From contig JAHBWH010000040.1 of assembly GCA_019637115.1 (NCBI GenBank), forward strand, positions 1 through 52,011: a stretch of DNA of 52,011 bases, written 5' to 3'. A program made the position numbers and the translations under genes. This stretch comes from Myxococcales bacterium. GTDB lineage: Bacteria > Myxococcota_A > Polyangia > Polyangiales > Houyiibacteriaceae. A model generated the notes under the pieces. That model had not been told where the DNA came from. It did not search any database and saw only the letters and a program-made list of their open reading frames with translations. Shown here piece by piece: positions 1 through 8,680 of this stretch (within the stretch, counting starts at the first letter, position 1; each line of letters starts with the position of its first letter).

Positions 1-19
1 ACGCCGCGAGCGGCGCCCA

Positions 20-63
20 CGCCCACCCCACGCCCGGCCCTGGCCCGGTCGTTGGGGTGGGCG
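20..63. terminator. Inverted repeat, possible terminator
   Basis: An 11-bp perfect inverted repeat (arms 20-30 and 53-63, CGCCCACCCCA against TGGGGTGGGCG) encloses a 22-nt C-rich loop. It lies before the first gene and may end transcription of a gene left of the window. No T-tract follows, so the role is uncertain. Confidence 0.3.
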
Positions 64-118
64 GGCGCGGCCGCGTCTCTCTCCATTCGCGAGCAGCCCG
101 AACCTCGACGAGACGACC

Positions 119-2608
119 ATGCGCCACGCCACGATTCGCCCCCTCGCCCTCACCCTCGCGCTCCTCGGCGCCGCCGCGCCCAGCCGCTCCGACGCGCAGG
201 ACGGCGGCGTGGAAGGGGTGAGCCAAGCCGCGATCCTCGGCAGCGACGATCGGCAGCAGTGGTACGAAGCCTCGGCTGCGGTCCAAGAGCTCGTGCAGCG
301 CTCGACGGTGATGCTCGTGCCGGCGAACGCCGTGGGCACCTCGCCGAGCGGCGAGGCCGTGCTCCGCGGTCCGAGCCGCGCCCAGCTCGGCCTCTGCGCC
401 GACCAGCCATATCTCTGCGAAGAGGCCGTCGGCAACTGCAGCGGCACGCTCATCGACGAGCACACCGTCATCACGGCGGGCCACTGCTTGCACGAGGTAA
501 TCCGCTCGGGAGAGCGCCCCTGCAACAGTCTCGCCGTCGTCTTCAACTACCGCATGGAAGGCCCCGACCAGCGCGCGCAGATCCTCACCGAACGCGACGT
601 CTACTATTGCCACGAGGTGCTCGCGGCCTACTTCGACGAGCGAGACTCGCGCACCGTCGGCGACTTCGCGGTCTTCACCATCAAGCGTGACCGCCGCGGC
701 ACCGCCCCCAGCCCGGTCAGCGCCCCGCACACGCCCGCCCCGCTGATGCGCTCGCGGCCACGCGCGGGCACCTCGCTCCACGTCGTCGGCCACCCGCAGG
801 GGCTCCCCGTCAAGATCAGCCCCGGCGCCTTCACGCTCGGCAGCAACGTGAACTTCTACTCCGACGCCGACATCTTCGGCGGCAACTCCGGCGGCGGGAC
901 GTTCTTCGTCGAGGGCGGGCAGCTGGCGCTCGCCGGGGTCATCGCGTTCGCGCCCTTCAACTGCCTCAACGCGCCGCATCGCAAGGGCTATTGCTACGAC
1001 GCCCGCGACGGCTGCTTCCGAGAGGACGTCCTCCCGCACGCCCGCAACCGCGTGAACACGCACTTCTGGGTCGAGCCGATCCTCGAGGCGGTCTGCGACT
1101 CGTCGCACCGCTACCACGTGACGACGCGGCCCTCTCGCCTGTGCGGCACCAGCGGCGCGCACCCGCCGAGCCCTCCGCAGGGCGGCTCGTTCGGCAGCTC
1201 GCGAGGGTGCAGCGCGAGCGGCGGCCCCAGCGCAGACGGAGATCCCGGCGCGCTCGGGGGCTTCATCTTCCTGCTCGGCGCTGCGCTCCTGCTCGGCAGC
1301 CGCCGCGGCCCCTTGCCCGTGCGCTGCGCGTCGATGACGGCCACGGCGGCCATCGCGGGGCTCGTCGCGCTCCTCACGGGCTGCTCGCCCACGGCGGGCA
1401 CGCGCTCCGACGACCCCGATCCCCGCGAGCCGGTGGAGCCGAGCCACGAGCTGCTCACCCGCGACTACGTCGCCTCTGCCCTGCTCGCGCAGTCCGCGCG
1501 CCGACCCGTGGGCCTCGACCTCGACGGGGATGGCGAGATCGACAACGCCCTCGCGGAGCTGGTCACGACCCTCGGCGAGCTCGGCTTCGACCTCCAGGAT
1601 GTGCTCGACGAGACGATCGCCAGCGGCGACTACCTCCTGCTCGGCCGCTTCAGCGCGCGCAGCGAGGCGGGCATGATGCGCCTGCAGCAGGCCCGCGTGG
1701 ACGGCGCGCCCGACTTCACGGGGTACGGCGTCTTCCAGGCGCTGGACGCGCCCGAGCCCTACACCCTGCGCGGCACCGTGAGCCACGCGCTCCGCGCCGC
1801 AGAGGAGCTGGTGCCCTTCGAGGCGGAGGCGAGCGCGCTGCCCCTGCGCTTCCCCTTCGGCGACGGCGCGCTCGACCTCGTCCTCCATCGCGCGCGCTTC
1901 GAGGCGGAGCTCGGCGAGCACGAGGGCCGCGCCGAGCTCGGCGGCTTGCTCACGGACGCCGACGTCACCGCGCTGCTCGAGCCGGTGGCCGCCTCGTTCA
2001 CCGCGCGCGTCGCGGCGACCCCCGGGTGCCCGTCCGCCTGTGACGACCCGCTCGTGCAGATGCTGGTGCTCGCGCTCGACCGCGACCGCGACGGCCGCGT
2101 CACGGCCCGCGAGCTCCGCGACAACCCGCTGCTCGGAGGCGCGCTCGCCCCCGACGTGGACGTCGACGGCGACGGCACCCCCGACCACTTCTCGATCGGC
2201 CTGCGTGTCTTCTGGGTGCGCGCCGACGTCGAGGTCGCCGCCGGGAGCACCAGCCAAGGCCTCTCGCACGGGACGCTCCACAAGGACGCCGCGCTCGCGA
2301 TGTGCCGCCCGAACCAGTGCGCCACCTCGACGACGTGCGGCGCCTGCAACAGCACCGCGACGCCCGGCTGCGGGTGGTGCGAGAGCCTCGGATGCATCGC
2401 CCTCGATCGCGCCTTGGAGTGCCGCCCGGGCGAGTGGCTGACGACCCGCTCCGCGTGCGTCGACTGCGGCGGCCTCGACGCCGAGAGCTGCTCGCGGAAC
2501 GGATTCTGCGGCTGGAGCACGACGTGCAACGCGTGCATCAACGACTCCCGCTGCAGCGCGATCCCCGCCGCTTGCAGCGACCTGCGCCGCGCCCGCGGCT
2601 GCGACTGA
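119..2608 (+). CDS. Trypsin-like serine protease with MYXO-CTERM-like anchor fused to a Cys-rich lipoprotein
   Basis: Residues 1-27 are a Sec signal peptide (cleavage near SRSDAQ). Residues about 110-300 carry the chymotrypsin-fold triad: TAGHC (His), GDFAVF (Asp) and GGNSGGG (Ser). This part is a predicted secreted endopeptidase. At about residues 360-395 comes a MYXO-CTERM-like tail: GCSASGG, a helix and SRRG. The frame does not stop there. It runs into MTATAAIAGLVALLTGC at residue 406 (ATG at 1334), a complete lipoprotein signal with a lipobox Cys. The second half has EF-hand-like Asp loops (DLDGDGEID, DRDRDGRVT, DVDGDGTPD) and a Cys-rich end resembling a PSI domain (CGACN...CGWCES). The halves may be separated by proteolysis or by internal initiation at 1334. 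The ATG at 119 is chosen because it opens the signal peptide. No Shine-Dalgarno site is obvious at either start. Confidence 0.85.
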   Translation: MRHATIRPLALTLALLGAAAPSRSDAQDGGVEGVSQAAILGSDDRQQWYEASAAVQELVQRSTVMLVPANAVGTSPSGEAVLRGPSRAQLGLCADQPYLCEEAVGNCSGTLIDEHTVITAGHCLHEVIRSGERPCNSLAVVFNYRMEGPDQRAQILTERDVYYCHEVLAAYFDERDSRTVGDFAVFTIKRDRRGTAPSPVSAPHTPAPLMRSRPRAGTSLHVVGHPQGLPVKISPGAFTLGSNVNFYSDADIFGGNSGGGTFFVEGGQLALAGVIAFAPFNCLNAPHRKGYCYDARDGCFREDVLPHARNRVNTHFWVEPILEAVCDSSHRYHVTTRPSRLCGTSGAHPPSPPQGGSFGSSRGCSASGGPSADGDPGALGGFIFLLGAALLLGSRRGPLPVRCASMTATAAIAGLVALLTGCSPTAGTRSDDPDPREPVEPSHELLTRDYVASALLAQSARRPVGLDLDGDGEIDNALAELVTTLGELGFDLQDVLDETIASGDYLLLGRFSARSEAGMMRLQQARVDGAPDFTGYGVFQALDAPEPYTLRGTVSHALRAAEELVPFEAEASALPLRFPFGDGALDLVLHRARFEAELGEHEGRAELGGLLTDADVTALLEPVAASFTARVAATPGCPSACDDPLVQMLVLALDRDRDGRVTARELRDNPLLGGALAPDVDVDGDGTPDHFSIGLRVFWVRADVEVAAGSTSQGLSHGTLHKDAALAMCRPNQCATSTTCGACNSTATPGCGWCESLGCIALDRALECRPGEWLTTRSACVDCGGLDAESCSRNGFCGWSTTCNACINDSRCSAIPAACSDLRRARGCD

Positions 2609-2695
2609 GCTTCGGCCGCCCCGCGCCGTCGTCGGCCTTCGCTCGTCACCCGAGCGTCCGCGCCGACAGCGGCGCCGGCTTGGACACGGCAGCGT

Positions 2696-3031
2696 TCAGT
2701 CCGGCAGCTCGCACGCCTCGACGACCGGCAAGGCGCCTTCCTCGAAGCTCTCGTCACACACCTGCGACGCGATGACCGACTCGCAGCGGGCCCAGTCGAC
2801 CTCCGCCGCCCGCTCGCTGGCGCAGCGGCGTCGGAAGAACCCGCGGCAGTCCCCCTCGGATTCGAACGAGATCGAGGAGCTCTCGTCGCCATAGCGGCAT
2901 CCGGCCGAGAAGTCGCACTCGCACATCCGCTGGCAGAGCACGTCGGTCGCGTCCTCGCACAGCGATCCGCTGCTCCCACAAGCCGCCAACGCGCTCGCGG
3001 TGAAGGTCACCCACGTGCTCAACCATCGCAT
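2696..3031 (-). CDS. Small Cys-rich lipoprotein, function unknown
   Basis: A 111-residue protein with a short signal peptide ending in the lipobox LAAC (acylated Cys about residue 18), so it is probably anchored in the envelope. The mature part has about ten cysteines in spaced pairs (CEDATDVLC, CQRMCECDF, CRGF, RRRC), suggesting a disulfide-stabilised fold. I do not recognise a family. It converges with the protease-lipoprotein gene, leaving 87 bp between stops, and diverges from ArgJ. A TAnnnT box sits 6 nt upstream of its ATG and no ribosome site is present. Confidence 0.65.
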   Translation of the reverse strand: MRWLSTWVTFTASALAACGSSGSLCEDATDVLCQRMCECDFSAGCRYGDESSSISFESEGDCRGFFRRRCASERAAEVDWARCESVIASQVCDESFEEGALPVVEACELPD

Positions 3032-3037
3032 GGGCGG

Positions 3038-3043
3038 ACTCTA
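3038..3043 (-). promoter_or_regulatory. Candidate -10 box TAGAGT of the 3031 lipoprotein gene
   Basis: TAGAGT on the minus strand ends 6 nt before the ATG, so the transcript would begin at or beside the start codon. Confidence 0.4.
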
Positions 3044-3221
3044 CCTCTCTCGCCGACGCAGGCCCAAGCCTCGTGCGCTCCCGCGCAGCCCGCGCCGTCC
3101 AGCGCCGCTTCGAGCTCGCGCGTCGCTCGGCGCTGCCATGGTCAGGCCGCGCGAGGTCGCGCGCGTGTCGCGTCTCCGTCGCCGCTTGTCATCGTCGCCG
3201 GCGCTGGCATCCTCGCGCGCC

Positions 3222-4430
3222 ATGACCAAGCTCCGCGCGTCCAAGCTCTACGCCCCCGTCCCCGGCTTCCGCTTCGCGGCCTTGGCCGCGGGCATCAAGA
3301 AGAAGGAAGGCGCGCTCGACGTCGGGCTGCTCGTCGCCGACGCCGACGTCTCAACCGCGGCGGTCTTCACGAAGAACCGCGTGAAGGCCGCGCCCGTGCG
3401 CGTCGCCGCGCGACGCGTCCGCGGCGGCGTCGCGCGCGCCGTGCTGGTCAACGCCGGCAACGCCAACGCCTGCACCGGCGCCGCGGGCACCAAGGCGACG
3501 CTCGCATCGACCGCCGCGATCGCGCGAGCGCTCGGCGTCGATCCGGCGCGCGTCGTGCCGGCGTCCACCGGTGTCATCGGCGTGCCGCTCCCGGCCGAGA
3601 AGATCGAGGCGGTGGCCCCGCGCCTCGTGAAGAAGCTCTCCGAAGGCGGCGTGAGGCACTTCTCTCGCGCCATCCTCACGACCGACCGCGGCCCGAAGCT
3701 CGCGCGCGTCGACTTCGAGGTCGGCGGGCAGACGGCGACCGTCCTCGCGATCGCGAAGGGCGCGGGCATGATCCACCCGAACATGGCGACCACGCTCGCC
3801 TTCGTCGTCACCGACGCGAAGGTGAAGGCGGAGGATCTCTCGGTCGCGCTCCGCGCTGCGACCGAGCTCACCTTCAACCGCATCAGCGTCGACGGCGACA
3901 CGAGCACCAACGACGCCATCGTCGCGATGGCCTCCGGCGCCACCGGCGCCACCCTCCGAGGCGCGAGCCTCGCCGTCTTCCAGCGGGCGTTGGAGGAGGC
4001 GCTCGAGGGGGTCGCCCTCCAGATCGTCGCGGACGGCGAGGGCGCCGAGCACGTCGCGAAGATCGTCGTCGAGGGCGCGACGAGCGACCGCGCCGCGCTC
4101 CAGATCGCCCGCACGATGGCGACCTCGTCGCTCGTGAAGACGGCCATGCACGGACAGGACCCGAACTGGGGTCGCCTGCTCGCCGCCGCGGGTCGCAGCG
4201 GGGCGCGCTTCGATCCGGAGCGCGCCGAGGTGCGGCTCGGCGAGGTCGTGGTCTTCCGCGACGGCCTGACGACGATGGACGCCGCGACTGAGGCGCGCGC
4301 GGCGAAGGTGATGGCGAAGGCTCGCTACGAGATCGGCCTGCGGCTGCGAGAGGGCTCGGGCAGCGCGTTCTACTGGACGTGCGACCTCGGCCACGAGTAC
4401 GTCCGCATCAACGCCGACTATCGGAGCTGA
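3222..4430 (+). CDS. argJ: Bifunctional glutamate N-acetyltransferase / amino-acid acetyltransferase ArgJ
   Basis: ArgJ moves the acetyl group from N-acetylornithine to glutamate, or uses acetyl-CoA, in cytosolic arginine biosynthesis. The protein has 402 residues, the usual family length. It shows the family core KGAGMIHPNMATTLAF, in which Thr190 is the expected N-terminal nucleophile released by autocleavage between Ala189 and Thr190. Other conserved stretches are VLVNAGNANACTG near residue 75, DGDTSTND near 225 and GQDPNWGR near 310. The frame stays open upstream to 3000, but those 74 residues are Arg/Pro-rich and unlike the family, so ATG 3222 is taken as the start. No other arginine gene is nearby. 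Confidence 0.95.
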   Translation: MTKLRASKLYAPVPGFRFAALAAGIKKKEGALDVGLLVADADVSTAAVFTKNRVKAAPVRVAARRVRGGVARAVLVNAGNANACTGAAGTKATLASTAAIARALGVDPARVVPASTGVIGVPLPAEKIEAVAPRLVKKLSEGGVRHFSRAILTTDRGPKLARVDFEVGGQTATVLAIAKGAGMIHPNMATTLAFVVTDAKVKAEDLSVALRAATELTFNRISVDGDTSTNDAIVAMASGATGATLRGASLAVFQRALEEALEGVALQIVADGEGAEHVAKIVVEGATSDRAALQIARTMATSSLVKTAMHGQDPNWGRLLAAAGRSGARFDPERAEVRLGEVVVFRDGLTTMDAATEARAAKVMAKARYEIGLRLREGSGSAFYWTCDLGHEYVRINADYRS

Positions 4431-4602
4431 CGATCGGAGCTGGCGATCGACACGCGCCCGCGGCCCCGGCGCGGACGCTCGCCAGGGCCGGGTAGTCGCT
4501 CACGCGGCTCTCGACTCGAAGAGGGACCAGGCAGGACTCAACGAAGATTTCCACGTCGGACGAGGCGCGGTCGCTTGCCCGCGCGCGGTGAGCCGCGCTA
4601 TC

Positions 4603-4607
4603 GGAGG
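4603..4607 (+). promoter_or_regulatory. Ribosome-binding site GGAGG deciding the DUF1996 gene start
   Basis: GGAGG lies 4 nt before ATG 4612. It favours this start over the GTG at 4588. Confidence 0.5.
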
Positions 4608-4611
4608 CAGG

Positions 4612-5949
4612 ATGCGCTCCGCACGACCCCTCTTCGTCTCGACCCTCCTCACCCTCGCGTGCACACCGAACCTCTCGAACGGGACGTGCGGCGACGGCGT
4701 GCTCGACCCGACGGAGGAGTGCGACGACGGCAACACGGAGAGCGGCGACGGCTGCTCCGCGTTCTGCGTCGCCGAGGGAGAAGGTGGCAGCGTCTTCGAC
4801 CCGGCGCATCGCCACCACGAGCACCTCTCCCGGATGCCCTCGGCGGCCCCGGGCAGCGACACGGAGGAGTTCGGCTCGTTCCGCATCAAGTGCGCGTTCT
4901 CGCACCTCAACTACGACGACCCGCTCGTCTATCCGGGCCAACCCGGCGCCGCGCATCTGCACACCTACGTCGGCAACGTCGACATCGACCACTCGACCAC
5001 GGCGGAGTCGATCCACCGCGCGTCCGGCTCGACGTGCCAAGGCGGCCCGCTCAACCTCTCGGGCTATTGGGTGCCTACGCTCATGCGGCCGCACTACGCG
5101 CGCGGCGCGGACGGCACCTACCTCCGCGACGCCGCAGGCCAGCCGATCCCGACCGGCGAGTGGATGGTGATCTACCCCGTGGATACGTACCGCCTCGACG
5201 CGGACGGCGTCGCGCTGCGCGACGGGCGGGGGCGGCCGATCTTCAACGACAACCTCGGCCCGGACATCTACTACAAGCGCATCCTCGAGGGCTCGGAGGT
5301 GCGACCGCCGCCTGCGGGCCTCGCCATGATCGCGGGCGACCCGAACGCGACCCCGAGCCGGCCGCAGGCGGGCCACGTGATGCGGTGGAACTGCCACGAC
5401 GAGCTCGGCCGCGGCGAGCGCACCGACTCACAGAACCGGACCATCCCCCGCTGCCGCCCCAACCCCGATCCGGCGCGGATCGACCGCCTCCACTTCGGCC
5501 TCTTCTTCCCGCCCTGCTGGGACGGCGAGAACCTCTCGGCGCCCGACCACCGCTCCCACATGGCCTACATCGAGTACCACGAGCCCACGCGGACGTTCCG
5601 CTGCCCTCCCTCGCACCCGGTCGTGCTGCCCCAGGTCAGCTATCAATTCTTCTACCCGGTCACGGCGGACACCGTCGGCCCGACGGGTGACACCTCCGAC
5701 TGGCGCCTCTCGTCGGACGCCTACGAGGTCGGGCCCGACGCCCCCGGCGGCGCCTCGGCGCACGGCGACTGGATGATGGCGTGGAACGAGGAGATCTCGG
5801 GGACGTGGACGCGGCTCTGCCTGATGGAGCGCCGACACTGCGCCAACGGTGACCTCGGCAACGGCTTCCGGCTCTCGTCCGAGCGTCCGGGCTGGGACGG
5901 CCCGGGCGACCTGGTGCCGATGCCGCATCACCCCCACCACGACCACTGA
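4612..5949 (+). CDS. DUF1996 domain lipoprotein with Myxococcus Cys-rich repeat
   Basis: A 445-residue predicted lipoprotein (signal ending LLTLAC). Residues about 25-55 are one Myxococcus Cys-rich repeat (CGDGVLDPTEECDDGN...DGCSAFC). The rest matches DUF1996: FRIKCAFSHLNYDDPLVYPGQPG, then AAHLHTYVGN, a Cys (STCQGG), GYWVPTLM and a C-terminal half with the conserved W and H positions. Fungal and bacterial members are secreted and their biochemical role is unknown. The His-rich C-terminus (HHPHHDH) could bind metal, which is inference. The gene stands alone and is followed by a strong terminator hairpin. Confidence 0.85.
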   Translation: MRSARPLFVSTLLTLACTPNLSNGTCGDGVLDPTEECDDGNTESGDGCSAFCVAEGEGGSVFDPAHRHHEHLSRMPSAAPGSDTEEFGSFRIKCAFSHLNYDDPLVYPGQPGAAHLHTYVGNVDIDHSTTAESIHRASGSTCQGGPLNLSGYWVPTLMRPHYARGADGTYLRDAAGQPIPTGEWMVIYPVDTYRLDADGVALRDGRGRPIFNDNLGPDIYYKRILEGSEVRPPPAGLAMIAGDPNATPSRPQAGHVMRWNCHDELGRGERTDSQNRTIPRCRPNPDPARIDRLHFGLFFPPCWDGENLSAPDHRSHMAYIEYHEPTRTFRCPPSHPVVLPQVSYQFFYPVTADTVGPTGDTSDWRLSSDAYEVGPDAPGGASAHGDWMMAWNEEISGTWTRLCLMERRHCANGDLGNGFRLSSERPGWDGPGDLVPMPHHPHHDH

Positions 5950-6046
5950 ACCTGCTCCGCGAAGTCCACGCGGTCTGCCCCTGCGAGGAGGCTCAACCGC
6001 CTTCACGAGCCGCCCTCCTGGACGACAGCGAGCCCCTCTACGTGCG

Positions 6047-6086
6047 CTGACATGGGCCGCCGGAGTCGTCCGGCGGCCCGTGTCAG
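6047..6086 (+). terminator. Strong stem-loop terminator
   Basis: Arms 6047-6064 and 6069-6086 form an 18-bp stem with one G-U pair and the 4-nt loop GTCG, followed by AAACTTCTC. It lies about 98 nt after the DUF1996 stop and ends about 40 nt before the next gene start, so it probably separates the two units. There is no clear T-tract. Confidence 0.65.
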
Positions 6087-6126
6087 AAACTTCTCACCCG
6101 CCAACGGGCCGGGCGAAGCTCGCTGC

Positions 6127-7077
6127 GTGCGCCTCTTCGGTCTGACATTGCTCCTCGCGTCGCTCGCCCCCGCCGCCGCGGTCGCGTGCGAGCCCGAGGA
6201 CGCGCTCACGGAGGCGGCCGCGATCCTCGCGCTCGGCGGCACCCTCGACGACGCCCATCTCGGCGAGGCGCTCCGCGAGGTCGGCTCGGACCTGCCGAAC
6301 GTGCGCGCCGTGCGGGGCGACGACCGAACCGTGCGCGCCTCGCTCGACGCGCTCGCGCGCAACACCGACGCGCCGCTCGTCTGTGGCCGCGCGGAGGGGC
6401 CGCTCGGCGTCATCGTGCTCGTCTCGGCGCGCGGCGGCGCGCTCACGTTCGAAGAGGACGGAAGGCTGCGCGTCGCGCTCGCGCCCCACTTCCGCGAGCC
6501 GCGCGTGGTCATCGCGACCGGGGACGGCGCGACACGCGAGCGCCTCGTCGCGCCAGGTGACGCCTTCCGACTCCCCGCCGGCCTCCCGCGCCCCATCCAC
6601 GTGCAGCTGGTCGCGACCGGACCCGCGGGTCCCCGCCCCGTCGCCGAGCGCCGCCTCGGGGACGGCGATCCGATCTTCGACGCGGGCTCGCTCGACGGCG
6701 CCCTCGTCGCGCGCGTCGCGCGCGTCCGCGAGGCGGTCGAGGTCCGCGAACTGCGTGACAACCGCATCCTGACCGAGCTCGCGGAGCGCCACGCCGAGCG
6801 TGTCTGCGCGTCGGGCCAGGCACGTCACGAGGGCGAGGGCCTCGACCCCGAGGCCCGCGCCCGTCGCGCCGGCATCGTCGCGCGCCTCGTCGGCGAGGTC
6901 GTCGCGCGCGCGCGAAGCGAGGACGCCGCCTTCGAGGCGCTGATGACGAGCCCCTCGCACCGACGCGCACTGACGGACCCGCGCTTCACCGACGTCGGCG
7001 TCGGGGTGCGGCGCCGAGGCGGGACCACGTGCGTCGTCGTCGAGCTCGCGGCTTGGCCGCGTTTTCTCGGCCGGTGA
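6127..7077 (+). CDS. Secreted CAP-domain (SCP/PR-1-like) protein
   Basis: Starting at GTG 6127 gives a clean signal peptide (RLFGLTLLLASLAPAAAVA). The frame is open upstream to 6052, but that stretch lies inside the terminator hairpin. The C-terminal part, about residues 205-316, has the CAP fold landmarks: RDNRILTELAERHAERVCASG, a His (ARHEGEG), FEALMTSPSHRRALTDPRFTDVGVGV and a final strand TTCVVVELA. The N-terminal 200 residues look like beta-rich substrate or wall-binding sequence of no recognised family. Bacterial CAP proteins of this YkwD-like type are extracellular and mostly of unknown function. Confidence 0.8.
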   Translation: MRLFGLTLLLASLAPAAAVACEPEDALTEAAAILALGGTLDDAHLGEALREVGSDLPNVRAVRGDDRTVRASLDALARNTDAPLVCGRAEGPLGVIVLVSARGGALTFEEDGRLRVALAPHFREPRVVIATGDGATRERLVAPGDAFRLPAGLPRPIHVQLVATGPAGPRPVAERRLGDGDPIFDAGSLDGALVARVARVREAVEVRELRDNRILTELAERHAERVCASGQARHEGEGLDPEARARRAGIVARLVGEVVARARSEDAAFEALMTSPSHRRALTDPRFTDVGVGVRRRGGTTCVVVELAAWPRFLGR

Positions 7078-7227
7078 CCCCGCGCTCGTCGGAGATTCGG
7101 GCGGCAGCGCGAAGGTTCGCGACCACGTACGAGGCGAGGGCGACGCTGGGCCGAAGCGGTCGGCTCGTCGGTCGCGTTTCCGAGCCGTGACGCGACGGCG
7201 ACGAGCGCGGATGCTAGAACGTGCTTC

Positions 7228-8463
7228 ATGGCTTGTCGGTGGTTCGTGCTGCTGGTCTGCGGTGGCTTCGCGTGCGGCGGCGAGGCACGACCCGTGGCGC
7301 GCGACGGCGGCGTGCGCGACGCCGCGCCCTTCGACGGCGCCCTCGACGGCACCCCGCACGACGCCCCCGTCGGGCCCAACGACGCGATGCTCGATCCCGA
7401 CGCCGCCTGCGCGGTCGCGACCGAGCGCGCGGTCACCGAACGCGCGCCCGTCGACATCATCTGGATGATCGACAGCTCGGTGAGCATGCGCCCCGCGATC
7501 GAGCAGGTGCAGGCGGGCCTCAACGACTTCGCCGCGCTCGTCGGCTCGCGCGACCTCGACTACCGCGTGATCATGCTGACCCTCCGCGGTCGCGGCGAGA
7601 TCATGGTCAGCGGCGGCGGGCGACGTTTCCAGCTCTGCGTCCCGCCGCCCCTCGCGGGCGACGATGACTGCGGCGACGGCGAGCGTTTCTTCCACCGGCC
7701 CGTCGACGTCTACAGCACGCAGCCCTTCGAGCAGTTCCTCGGCACCCTCGGCCAGACGAACGGATACCTCGAGGGCCAGCCACACGGCGGCCCCCCTTGG
7801 CGCGATCTGTTGCGCGACGAGGCGACCAAGACCATCGTCTTCGCGTCGGACGACGACTCGCGCCTCTCGCCCGATCAGTTCGAGACCTACGCGGGCGGCC
7901 CCAACCCCTTCAACTCCCGCACCCTCGGCCCGGGCATCCTCCACGAGAGCTGGGCGGGCCTCTTCGACGGTTACACCTTCAGCGGCCTCTACGGTTGGGG
8001 CTCGGAGACCGACCCCGCCGCGCGCTGCGAGTTCCCGGACGGCACGCTCGCGGCCAGGGCAGGCGTCAACTACACGACGCTCGTCACACGCACCGGCGGC
8101 GCGCGCGCGCAGATCTGCGACGCCGCCGGGAGCTGGGCGGCGTTCCTCGACGCGATCACGACCGCCGTCGAGCGCACCTCGCGGGTCGACTGCACCATCC
8201 CGATCCCGACGCCGCCCGAGGGCGTCTTCTTCGACGCCAGCCGCATCAACGTCTTCGTCCGCGAGGGGGACGCCGCCGATCGCGTCGGCCGCGTGCCCGG
8301 CGTCGAGGGCTGCGACGGCGCGCGCGGCGGCTGGTACTACGACGACCCCTCCGCACCAACCGAGGTCGAGCTCTGCCCCGCCTCATGCGCGCGCGTCCAG
8401 GCGGCGCCCGGCGTGGAGCGTGGCGTGGAGATCCAGTTCGGCTGCCAGTCGGTCCCGATCTGA
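7228..8463 (+). CDS. von Willebrand factor A domain lipoprotein
   Basis: A 411-residue lipoprotein: signal MACRWFVLLVCGGFAC with acylation expected at Cys12 or Cys16. A Gly/Asp/Pro-rich linker runs to residue 70. The vWA domain begins at DIIWMIDSSVSM, where DSSVS is the MIDAS metal-binding motif. It continues through TIVFASDDDS and closes near LVTRTGGARAQICD. A C-terminal part (residues 320-411) has paired cysteines. Such proteins typically mediate surface or protein contacts through a bound divalent cation. The signal could direct it to either membrane. The near-match TAGAAC sits 7 nt before the ATG. Confidence 0.8.
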   Translation: MACRWFVLLVCGGFACGGEARPVARDGGVRDAAPFDGALDGTPHDAPVGPNDAMLDPDAACAVATERAVTERAPVDIIWMIDSSVSMRPAIEQVQAGLNDFAALVGSRDLDYRVIMLTLRGRGEIMVSGGGRRFQLCVPPPLAGDDDCGDGERFFHRPVDVYSTQPFEQFLGTLGQTNGYLEGQPHGGPPWRDLLRDEATKTIVFASDDDSRLSPDQFETYAGGPNPFNSRTLGPGILHESWAGLFDGYTFSGLYGWGSETDPAARCEFPDGTLAARAGVNYTTLVTRTGGARAQICDAAGSWAAFLDAITTAVERTSRVDCTIPIPTPPEGVFFDASRINVFVREGDAADRVGRVPGVEGCDGARGGWYYDDPSAPTEVELCPASCARVQAAPGVERGVEIQFGCQSVPI

Positions 8464-8525
8464 GCGGGGACGCGCTCACGTCGCTGGCGGGCGGCCCGGC
8501 GTGAAGACCCAGCGGCAGTCGGTCT

Positions 8526-8629
8526 GCTCGGAGCGGAGCGACGCTCGAAGGGCTCGGAGCGGAGCAACGCTCGAGGGGCTCGGAGCGGAGCGACGCTCGA
8601 GGGGCTCGGAGCGGAGCGACGCTCGAGGA
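8526..8629. repeat. Four tandem copies of a 26-bp palindromic unit
   Basis: Units start at 8526, 8552, 8578 and 8604 and differ at only a few positions. Each contains GAGCG-A-CGCTC, a short inverted repeat, so transcripts from either side would form serial hairpins. The array fills the gap between two convergent genes. Confidence 0.8.
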
Positions 8630-8680
8630 CCGCGCCCCCTGCGCGTCGGGGCGGCGCCCGCGTGGCCCAGGTGGCGCCGC

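Noticed and set aside
3000-3221. Seventy-four extra N-terminal residues of ArgJ.
   Set aside because: They are Arg/Pro-rich, absent from the family, and overlap the promoter region of the divergent lipoprotein gene.
6094-7944. Minus-strand open frame of 616 codons across the CAP and vWA genes.
   Set aside because: It spans two real plus-strand genes and the gap between them and shows no conserved motif.
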